Shown: positions 1 through 4,993 of the stretch, in pieces
How positions within the stretch are numbered: the first letter of the stretch is position 1
Layout: the number at the start of each line of letters is the position of its first letter
Assembly (NCBI GenBank): GCA_026786225.1
Contig: JAJAYN010000327.1
Coordinates: 1 to 5,554, forward strand
DNA length: 5,554 nucleotides
Source of the DNA: Burkholderiales bacterium
GTDB taxonomy: Bacteria; Pseudomonadota; Gammaproteobacteria; Burkholderiales; Usitatibacteraceae
Reading direction: 5' to 3'
The notes under the pieces: model-generated
What the model saw: the letters and a program-made list of their open reading frames with translations, nothing else
The model's database searches: none
What the model was told of the DNA's origin: nothing
Position numbers and translations under genes: made by a program

Positions 1-20
1 GGCTATGCTGTTTTCACTGT

Positions 21-581
21 TCATCGCTGCAGCCGTCTCCCCTCCTTCGACGCCTCAATAAGCTCCAGAAACCGCTTCACACGCGTCGCCTCCTGCTTCG
101 CGCTGATAATCCGCCAGGTCACCAGCTTGCGATACCCCGGCGGTTGCGCTTCAAAAAAAGCCCAGGCTTTTTTCTGCTTGCGAAAGCATGCCTCGAAATC
201 AGGCGAGAGCGCAGCGCTATCCCTCTGCTCATAAGCATAGATGCCCGATTTCGCCTCGGAGCGCCGCGCGAATGCCGCAAGACCAGCAGGCTGCATGCGG
301 CCCTGACTGGTGAGCTCGGCGACGCGCGCAATGTTGATCGCGCTCCAGTTAGAGGTGGACTTGCGCGGCGTGAAGCGGATTTGGTAAGTGTCGTCGTCGA
401 TGCGCTTCCTCACGCCGTCGATCCAGCCTGCGCACAGCGCTTCATCAACTGACGCCTGCCATGTGATGCTCGGCGTGCCTGTGCCCTTCTTGTGGAAGCC
501 GATGATCAGCTCCATGGATGTCGCTGCATGTTTCCTAAGCCAGGCGCGAAAATCAGCGGAGGTGTCGAAAAATGTCGGCAT
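21..581 (-). CDS. YdeI/OmpD-associated (OmdA) family protein
   Basis: This 186-residue protein is full length for the YdeI/OmpD-associated family. The N-terminal half carries the family pattern of an AGWIDG stretch (about residues 51-56), followed by RKRIDD and IRFTPRK (68-74) and then SNWS (77-80). The C-terminal part (about 128-183) matches the OmdA domain, with KKAWAFFEA, a W-x-I-x-x-AK segment and ATRVKRF. It has no signal peptide or membrane segment, so it is expected in the cytoplasm. Family members have been linked to resistance to cationic peptides or bacteriocins and to porin-associated phenotypes, but the biochemical activity is unknown, so I assign no reaction. The ATG at 581 has no clear Shine-Dalgarno sequence; no better in-frame start lies nearby. 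It is the last of three tandem minus-strand genes, 98 bases after the exported peroxiredoxin-like gene. A second OmdA-domain protein lies at 4106-4708. Family call is firm, function is not. Confidence 0.9.
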   Translation of the reverse strand: MPTFFDTSADFRAWLRKHAATSMELIIGFHKKGTGTPSITWQASVDEALCAGWIDGVRKRIDDDTYQIRFTPRKSTSNWSAINIARVAELTSQGRMQPAGLAAFARRSEAKSGIYAYEQRDSAALSPDFEACFRKQKKAWAFFEAQPPGYRKLVTWRIISAKQEATRVKRFLELIEASKEGRRLQR

Positions 582-611
582 GACGCATCACTGCGGCTGA
601 AGTTTTGTCGC

Positions 612-680
612 GATCCCGCACGACTGGCTGCCACGCGACATAGTGCAAACGGAGCCAGCCGACCGCAACATGCCGGGATC
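612..680. repeat. Nested inverted repeat between two minus-strand genes
   Basis: The outer arms GATCCCGCA (612-620) and TGCCGGGATC (671-680) are complementary apart from one extra C. The inner arms CTGGCT (624-629) and AGCCAG (653-658) are perfect. The arm at 671-680 overlaps the stop codon of the upstream minus-strand gene. No T-run follows on the minus strand, so this is not a standard intrinsic terminator. It could be a processing or attenuation structure, or chance in GC-rich DNA. Confidence 0.3.
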
Positions 681-1297
681 TACGATTTGTACTTGACGCT
701 GCAGCCGTATGGCGTAGATGTTGAAACTGACACAGGTTTACCCGCCTTTATTTCATCAAGTGCCGCCGAAACGTAGTTCTTGGCGATCTTGATGTCGGCG
801 ATATTTGCGGAGCGCTTGTCGTCAATTCCACCTGCATAGACCAGTGTGCCTTGACCGTTGATGACATACATATGCGGCGTAGTCTTGGCACCGTAGTTCT
901 TGCCGGTGGTGCCGCTTTCATCCATCAGGTACGCGGTGGGCGAAGCTTTGCTGGTTTTCAGGATGCCGTTCATCACGTCGGGCTTCTTATATTCCGGGTG
1001 GCCGGGTTCCGTGGAGTTGACCGACAGCCAGACCACGTCGTCCTTCGTGTATTTCGACTGCAGGCCCTGCATATTGGCCGAGTCATAGTGCTTTTTCACG
1101 AACGGACACTCAGGGTTATGCCATTCGAGGACCACGATTTTGCCTTTGTAATCGGCCAGATTGACCGTTTTGCCATTGGTGTCGCTCAAAGTAAACGCAG
1201 GAGCGGGTTGACCGACGCTCGCGGCGGCGTTTGCTGCTGAGGCAGCAAGCAAAGAAATTGATGCGGTGACTAGCGAGACAAACCGGGTTTGTTTCAT
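680..1297 (-). CDS. Exported peroxiredoxin-like (redoxin/AhpC-TSA) thioredoxin-fold protein
   Basis: This 205-residue protein starts with a Sec signal peptide (MKQTR, a hydrophobic core, then SAANA with likely cleavage after residue 24), so it should act in the periplasm. The thioredoxin-fold region begins with VGQPAPAFTLSDTNG (28-42). The key motif is NPECPFVKKHY, with C64 in the peroxidatic or nucleophilic position and no second Cys nearby, so it is not a CxxC oxidoreductase. TTPHMYVI (139-146) contains the cis-proline P141, and YAGGIDD (154-160) is typical of the PRX_like1 group. The C-terminal GCSVKY (C199) corresponds to the GCSIKW motif of this group. C64 and C199 may form a redox pair (inference). 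The start is supported by AAGGAA (plus-strand TTCCTT, 1304-1309) six bases before the ATG. It probably reduces a peroxide or thiol substrate, but the substrate cannot be told. Confidence 0.9.
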   Translation of the reverse strand: MKQTRFVSLVTASISLLAASAANAAASVGQPAPAFTLSDTNGKTVNLADYKGKIVVLEWHNPECPFVKKHYDSANMQGLQSKYTKDDVVWLSVNSTEPGHPEYKKPDVMNGILKTSKASPTAYLMDESGTTGKNYGAKTTPHMYVINGQGTLVYAGGIDDKRSANIADIKIAKNYVSAALDEIKAGKPVSVSTSTPYGCSVKYKS

Positions 1298-1350
1298 TGT
1301 GGGTTCCTTGGGTGGTGGATTGGGAAGCTGGTACCGGGGGTTTTGAGCAA

Positions 1351-1380
1351 ATTATTTGGTGTAAGTTTCATGAGCTTTAA
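1351..1380 (-). promoter_or_regulatory. Possible sigma70 promoter for the peroxiredoxin-like gene
   Basis: On the minus strand, TTAAAG (1375-1380) and AATAAT (1351-1356) are separated by 18 bases. The -10 matches five of six consensus bases but the -35 only three. The leader to the start at 1297 would be about 45-50 bases and includes the AAGGAA ribosome binding site. An imperfect dyad centred on TCATGA (about 1368-1373) overlaps the spacer and might be an operator. This is a weak prediction. Confidence 0.3.
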
Positions 1381-1417
1381 CCAGTGATTTTACGTCCGGT
1401 TGCGCGGCACAGCCAAC

Positions 1418-1873
1418 TCAAAGCGCCTTGGTCATGAACAGACTGTGCGGGTCTTCTGCATAGCCGCCGAATGGTCCGCAGGTCTCAAAGCCAAGCCCTG
1501 CGTACAGCTTGTGTGCCGGCACGAATGCCTGCACGGTGCCGGTTTCCAGACTCAGCCGCTGGTATTTCCGCCGCTGCGCTTCTTCGATGATGTGCTGCAG
1601 CATCTTCGCCGCGACACCTTTTCGCAGGTGCGCGGTGGCAGTCCGCATCGATTTGATTTCGCCGTGCCCGGGGGCCAGTTCTTTCAGTGCGCCGCAGCCC
1701 AACAACTCTGTTCCCTGCCACGCACACCAGAACGTGATATCGGGCTGGCGCAATTTAACCAGATCCAGCGCGTGCACACTCTCAGGCGGAGAGAGCAGTT
1801 GCATGCTGTCCAAATGCTCCTGCAATAGCTGCGCGATTTCAGGCCCTTGCAAATCATCGACGCGAATATCCAT
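1418..1873 (-). CDS. GNAT family N-acetyltransferase, YsnE-like
   Basis: A 151-residue GNAT-fold acetyltransferase that would move an acetyl group from acetyl-CoA to an amine; the substrate is unknown. The acetyl-CoA-binding motif A is seen as GEIKSMRT (71-78) on the central strand, followed by HLRKGVAAKML (82-92), which holds the R-x-x-G-x-A pyrophosphate loop. Motif B is KLYAGLGFE (122-130). The C-terminal PFGGYAEDP (134-142) and SLFMTKAL resemble YsnE-type proteins as I remember them. No signal peptide is present, so it is cytoplasmic. I chose the ATG at 1873: MDIRV begins the first strand of the fold, and AAGAGA lies nine bases upstream. A GTG at 1903 would add ten residues that do not look like the family. 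It is the first of three tandem minus-strand genes and diverges from the gene at 2198. Confidence 0.88.
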   Translation of the reverse strand: MDIRVDDLQGPEIAQLLQEHLDSMQLLSPPESVHALDLVKLRQPDITFWCAWQGTELLGCGALKELAPGHGEIKSMRTATAHLRKGVAAKMLQHIIEEAQRRKYQRLSLETGTVQAFVPAHKLYAGLGFETCGPFGGYAEDPHSLFMTKAL

Positions 1874-1899
1874 GGGGTAACGTCTCTTCAGTTGGCCGA

Positions 1900-1983
1900 A
1901 CACGTGTCATTTGGTACGACGACACGTTCATCCGCGTGGTCGACAACAAGGTTCTTCCGGAGAGTTTAATCAACGACAAATAA
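1900..1983 (+). pseudogene. Possible 3' remnant of an unidentified gene
   Basis: The plus-strand frame ending in TAA at 1981-1983 reads TRVIWYDDTFIRVVDNKV followed by LPESLINDK. Its codons are mostly C- or G-ending (TAC GAC GAC ACG TTC ATC CGC GTG GTC GAC AAC AAG), as in real genes nearby, and the peptide has normal composition. No start codon with a ribosome binding site supports it, and further upstream the same frame runs antisense into the acetyltransferase gene. It may be the tail of a gene lost by rearrangement near 1900, or chance. I do not recognise the parent protein. Confidence 0.3.
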
Positions 1984-2021
1984 TCCGTCCATGGCAGGTG
2001 GTGTCACCGGGGATTGCACAC

Positions 2022-2051
2022 GCGACAATACATGGCCTGTAAGATTTTAAT
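2022..2051 (+). promoter_or_regulatory. Possible promoter for the DUF255-type gene
   Basis: GCGACA (2022-2027) and TTTAAT (2046-2051) are 18 bases apart. They match four and five of the six consensus positions of a sigma70 promoter. Transcription would start near 2058, leaving a leader of about 140 bases that contains the hairpin at 2067-2104. An alternative is TTGCAC (2014-2019) with TGTAAG (2038-2043), also at 18 bases. No promoter nearer the start codon looked better. Confidence 0.3.
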
Positions 2052-2066
2052 GTAGATCGCCATCGG

Positions 2067-2104
2067 GCGCGCCTTTCAGAGCACTTCTGCCCCGTAAGGC
2101 GCGC
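2067..2104. repeat. 9-bp perfect inverted repeat (leader hairpin)
   Basis: GCGCGCCTT (2067-2075) and AAGGCGCGC (2096-2104) are perfect reverse complements around a 20-base loop. Inside the loop, CAGA (2077-2080) pairs with TCTG (2086-2089), extended by a G-T pair, which gives a two-tier hairpin. No T-run follows on either strand, so it is not a normal terminator. It sits about 94 bases before the start at 2198. The sequence CCCGTAAGG at its right arm (2091-2099) recurs at 2161-2169. Confidence 0.5.
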
Positions 2105-2197
2105 TGGTACTCGAGTTTGCAGATTTGTTCAGCAGCGCTCGAAACCAGTTCTCCCGGCAGCCCGTAAGGTAGTCACCGCCTTCGCGACCACTGGAAC

Positions 2198-3985
2198 ATG
2201 AAACAAAATCGATTTCTGCTCACTGCTGTACTTACCCTCACGCTGGTCGCCCATCCTGCATTTGCAAGTAGCGCGTCATTGCCATGGAAAACCTGGCAGG
2301 ACAGCCACTTCACACAAGCCAAAAAGGAGCAACGCTTCATCCTGCTCGATCTGGAAGCGGTGTGGTGTCACTGGTGCCACGTGATGGAGCAGAAAACCTA
2401 TTCCGATCCGCGGGTCGCGGCACTGATCGCCAAGCACTACATCCCGGTGAAGGTCGATCAGGATGCACGGCCGGATCTGGGAAAACGCTACGAGGACTAC
2501 GGCTGGCCGGCCACCATCGTGTTCGATGCCGACGGGCGTGAGATTGTCAAACTGCGCGGCTATATTGCGCCGGAACGCATGATTTCGATTCTGGAAGCCA
2601 TCGTCAAAGATCCTTCGCCGATCCGCTACTTCGATTATCTGCGCGACAACCCCATCGAAATTTCCAGCGAAGCCGCGCTATCGGCGGAAAACCGCGAGGA
2701 ACTGACGGGCCGCTTTTATCGCACGCATGATTTCAAGGTCGGTGGACTGCATCAGGAGCAAAAGTTCATGGACCGCGACAGCGTTGAGCTGGCGTTGTCT
2801 CTGGGGCAGGCGGGCGATACGCGCGCGGCACAAATGGCACGGCAGACGCTCGACGGCGCGCTCAATCTCATCGATCCGGCATGGGGCGGCGCGTATCAAT
2901 ACTCCACCGACGGCGACTGGAACCACCATCACTTCGAAAAAATCATGTCGGTGCAGTCCGACTATCTGCGGCTCTATGCCAACGCCTGGCGGGCCACTCA
3001 GGATGCACGTTATCTCACAGCTGCAAAATCCATTCGCTACTACGTAAAGAATTTCCTCACCAGCCACGAGGGCGTTTTCTACGTGAGCCAGGATGCCGAT
3101 CTGGTGCAGGGTGAGCACAGCGAGGATTACTTCAAGCTCGACGACGCGTCGCGCCGTGCCCTCGGCGTGCCACGTGTAGATAAGCATGTCTATTCACGCG
3201 AAAACGGCTGGATGATTTCAGCGCTTGCAGCACTCGCGCAGACCGGCGCGGATGATGCGGAGCTGCAAGAGGCCATCACTGCCGCACGCTGGACCGAGAA
3301 AAATCGCGGTCTGCCGGGCGGCGGATTTCGCCACGACGCCAAAGACAGCGCCGGTCCATACCTGGACGACAACCTTGCCATGGCGCGCGCCTACCTGGCG
3401 CTGTACGTGGCGAGCGCAGACCGCCAATGGCTCATCAAGTCGCATCGCACCGCGGACTTCATCGCAAAATATTTCAAGGCGGACAAGGGGGGCTATCTCA
3501 CGAGCGTAAGGCGCGGCAAATTAATGCCACGTCCGAACGTCGATGAAAACATCCAGACTGCGCGCCTGTTCAACGCGCTTTCCCACTACACCGGACGCAA
3601 GGATTTTCGCAAACGTGCCGAGCATGCGATGCGCTATCTGGTCACCGATGAAATTGCCACCTATCGCCGTACCGAGCCAGGCATCCTGCTCGCCGACAGG
3701 GAAATGCGCAGCGATCCTGTGCACATCACTGTTGTAGGCCCGAAGGGGGATGCGAATGCGTTGGCGCTCTACCAGCGCGCACTTGCCTATCCGCAAAACT
3801 ATCGCCGCATCGAATGGTGGGATCGCAAAGAGGGCAAGTTGCCCAATGCAGATGTCGCGTATCCAAAGCTCACGAAAGCGGCGGCGTTTATCTGTACCGA
3901 CAAGATTTGCTCATCACCGATTTATGAAGCCGATGAAATTGCACGGACCATTGTGCGGTTGAGCAAGGCTGATTCTCCGTCGTAG
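2198..3985 (+). CDS. Exported DUF255/YyaL-SPATA20-type protein with CHWC thioredoxin domain
   Basis: A 595-residue protein with a Sec signal peptide (MKQNR, hydrophobic stretch 6-18, AFA with likely cleavage after residue 23), so it should be periplasmic. Residues about 28-135 form a thioredoxin-like domain of the DUF255 (DsbH-like) type: WCHWCHVME holds C57-H-W-C60, and YGWPATIVFD holds the cis-proline P104. The rest (about 170-595) resembles the alpha/alpha-barrel region of YyaL and SPATA20. It shows GGLHQEQKF, WGGAYQYS (about 228-235), HHFEKI, FYVSQDADL, LDDNLAMARAYLALY and NVDENIQTARLF. The end carries the family C-x4-C signature (AFICTDKIC, C566 and C571). Family members are usually near 680 residues and lack an obvious export signal, so this is a shorter exported version. 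Its reaction is unknown; a thiol-linked role with a sugar-like ligand is only inference. The ATG at 2198 fits the signal peptide, but its Shine-Dalgarno is poor. Confidence 0.9.
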   Translation: MKQNRFLLTAVLTLTLVAHPAFASSASLPWKTWQDSHFTQAKKEQRFILLDLEAVWCHWCHVMEQKTYSDPRVAALIAKHYIPVKVDQDARPDLGKRYEDYGWPATIVFDADGREIVKLRGYIAPERMISILEAIVKDPSPIRYFDYLRDNPIEISSEAALSAENREELTGRFYRTHDFKVGGLHQEQKFMDRDSVELALSLGQAGDTRAAQMARQTLDGALNLIDPAWGGAYQYSTDGDWNHHHFEKIMSVQSDYLRLYANAWRATQDARYLTAAKSIRYYVKNFLTSHEGVFYVSQDADLVQGEHSEDYFKLDDASRRALGVPRVDKHVYSRENGWMISALAALAQTGADDAELQEAITAARWTEKNRGLPGGGFRHDAKDSAGPYLDDNLAMARAYLALYVASADRQWLIKSHRTADFIAKYFKADKGGYLTSVRRGKLMPRPNVDENIQTARLFNALSHYTGRKDFRKRAEHAMRYLVTDEIATYRRTEPGILLADREMRSDPVHITVVGPKGDANALALYQRALAYPQNYRRIEWWDRKEGKLPNADVAYPKLTKAAAFICTDKICSSPIYEADEIARTIVRLSKADSPS

Positions 3986-3995
3986 TCGCACACCG

Positions 3996-4031
3996 CCCGC
4001 GCAGGGTCGCTACGGGTGAACGTCGCGCGGG
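3996..4031. repeat. GC-rich inverted repeat after the DUF255-type gene
   Basis: CCCGCGC (3996-4002) and GCGCGGG (4025-4031) are perfect complements around a 22-base loop. The structure starts about 10 bases after the stop codon at 3985 and ends just before the -35 box at 4032. It may help end transcription of the upstream gene, but no T-run follows, so a standard Rho-independent terminator is not supported. Confidence 0.4.
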
Positions 4032-4060
4032 TTGACCACTTCCGTTCTGCGGTTTAGATT
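4032..4060 (+). promoter_or_regulatory. Sigma70-type promoter candidate for the DUF1801-OmdA gene
   Basis: TTGACC (4032-4037) and TAGATT (4055-4060) have an ideal 17-base spacing and match five and four of the six consensus positions. Transcription would start near 4067, about 40 bases before the ATG at 4106. It is the best promoter-like sequence I found in the window and suggests that the gene at 4106 is transcribed on its own. Confidence 0.5.
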
Positions 4061-4105
4061 GCGCCATCATCATCAATCGCCCCCGCCGTAAAAAAGGAAA
4101 CCACG

Positions 4106-4708
4106 ATGGGAACCAAAGAGCCGCGCATCGACGCATACATCGCCAAGTCCGCCGCCTTCGCCCGGCCGATCCTCACGCACATCCGCGCGCGAATGCACGC
4201 CAATTGCCCCGAGATAAGCGAAACCATCAAGTGGAGCATGCCGTTCTTCGATTACAAGGGCGCAGTTTTCAGCAACATGGCGGGATTCAAGGCGCATTGC
4301 GCGTTCGGTTTCTGGCTGGGTGATCTGCTCAAGATCGATGCCAAGGCTGACGAAGCGATGGGGCAATTCGGCCGCATCACCTCCCTGAGAGAATTGCCGA
4401 GCAACAAAGAGTTTGCGCGCATCATCAAGGCCGCCATGAAGCTCCACGACGCCGGCGCGACATTGCCGGCGCGCGACAAGACTGCCGAAAAGATGGAACT
4501 GGATGTCCCCGATTATTTCCTTGCCGCCGTGAAAAAAAACAAAAAGGCGCATGCAACCTTTGAAGCCTTCAGCCCCTCGAAGAAAAAGGAATATGTCGAA
4601 TGGATCACCGAAGCCAAGACCGATGCAACCCGTGACAAGCGTCTGTCGCAAGCGGTGGAATGGATGAGTGAAGGCAAAATCCGCAACTGGAAATATCTGA
4701 ACTGTTAG
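4106..4708 (+). CDS. DUF1801 plus OmdA two-domain protein (YdeI/OmpD-associated family)
   Basis: A 200-residue cytoplasmic protein with no signal peptide. Residues about 8-115 match DUF1801 (YdhG-like): the run after PEISETIKWSMPFFDYKG (35-52) and FKAHCAFGFW (61-70) are the usual landmarks. Residues about 134-197 are an OmdA domain: VPDYFLAAVKKNKKAHATFEA, then a W-I-x-x-AK segment, DATRDKRL, and the ending GKIRNWKY. This end aligns by eye with the C-terminal part of the protein at 21-581 (shared KKA, FEA, W-x-I, AK, ATR-x-KR). The start is well supported: AAGGAA at 4094-4099 lies six bases before the ATG, below a promoter candidate at 4032-4060. Homologues are often called bacteriocin-protection or YdeI family proteins, but their activity is not known. 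The gene stands between convergent or unrelated neighbours, so context adds little. Confidence 0.92.
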   Translation: MGTKEPRIDAYIAKSAAFARPILTHIRARMHANCPEISETIKWSMPFFDYKGAVFSNMAGFKAHCAFGFWLGDLLKIDAKADEAMGQFGRITSLRELPSNKEFARIIKAAMKLHDAGATLPARDKTAEKMELDVPDYFLAAVKKNKKAHATFEAFSPSKKKEYVEWITEAKTDATRDKRLSQAVEWMSEGKIRNWKYLNC

Positions 4709-4821
4709 CAGGCATGCATGAAATCTGCAACACGAAACCTCTGCGCCATTGTCAGTGCACCGCTATTTATCTTCAGTGCGGCTGCCTAAACGCAGTTGCC
4801 GTCTGGCGGTAGGCAGTGTCC

Positions 4822-4843
4822 GCGCGGCAGTGTTGCGCCGCGC
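4822..4843. repeat. GC-rich 7-bp hairpin
   Basis: GCGCGGC (4822-4828) and GCCGCGC (4837-4843) pair perfectly around an 8-base loop. The 8-base word GGCAGTGT occurs at 4812-4819 and again at 4826-4833, overlapping the left arm. No T-run follows on either strand, so a terminator role for the gene ending at 4708 is possible but unsupported. Confidence 0.4.
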
Positions 4844-4931
4844 CCAAACATCGAAAATACAGCACTTGCACAGCGCGATCCATTGGGGAATTCGTAGAAA
4901 ATTTACCGGATCGCCTATCCGCGGGCCTCGT

Positions 4932-4967
4932 GGCATGGAAATGCCCTGCAAGCTGCACCAGCGCTGG
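4932..4967. repeat. Small hairpin and 10-bp perfect palindrome
   Basis: GGCAT (4932-4936) and ATGCC (4941-4945) enclose a GGAA loop, which fits the GNRA tetraloop pattern on the plus strand. Thirteen bases further lies the perfect palindrome CCAGCGCTGG (4958-4967). Both lie between the two convergent genes, 27-62 bases beyond the end of the minus-strand gene at 4994. They could stabilise 3' ends, or the palindrome could be a protein-binding site. Confidence 0.35.
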
Positions 4968-4993
4968 ATTTAGCAAAGAAAATTACGCGTAGT

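Larger units (their letters stand above)
4718..4993 (+). pseudogene. Signal-peptide-like mini-ORF with broken in-frame continuation
   Basis: Nine bases after the previous stop, an ATG at 4718, with AGCAGG (4707-4712) five bases upstream, opens a 23-residue ORF ending at TAA 4787-4789. It starts MKSATRN, continues with a hydrophobic core (LCAIVSAPLFIFS) and ends AAA, exactly like a Sec signal peptide that stops at its cleavage site. The same frame is then open for 35 codons (TQLPSGGRQC... to TAG at 4895-4897) and again for more than 30 codons (KIYRIAYPRASWHGNALQ...) up to the stop of the convergent gene. This looks like an exported-protein gene inactivated by two nonsense changes. Alternatives are a genuine 23-residue hydrophobic small protein, or chance. 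I do not recognise the family. Confidence 0.35.

Noticed and set aside
1400..1828. 142-residue plus-strand ORF opposite the acetyltransferase
   Set aside because: Shadow of the GNAT gene, whose motifs A and B are clear on the minus strand.
1874..1903. GTG start at 1903 for the acetyltransferase
   Set aside because: The added ten residues do not fit the start of the GNAT fold, and the ATG at 1873 has a usable AAGAGA site nine bases upstream.
2067..2104. Intrinsic terminator at the 9-bp inverted repeat
   Set aside because: No T-run on either strand and no gene ends just before it on either side that would need it.
2678..3187. 169-residue minus-strand ORF inside the exported CHWC gene
   Set aside because: It lies entirely antisense to conserved parts of a well-supported gene and has no family-like motifs or ribosome binding site.
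4073..4651. 192-residue minus-strand ORF opposite the DUF1801-OmdA gene
   Set aside because: It is antisense to a gene with clear domains, a good ribosome binding site and a promoter; its own peptide shows no recognisable domain and looks like a frame shadow.
4749..4973. 74-residue TTG-started plus-strand ORF in the right intergenic region
   Set aside because: Rare start codon, no ribosome binding site, Arg-rich composition typical of non-coding GC-rich DNA; the other frame with the signal-peptide-like start is more convincing.
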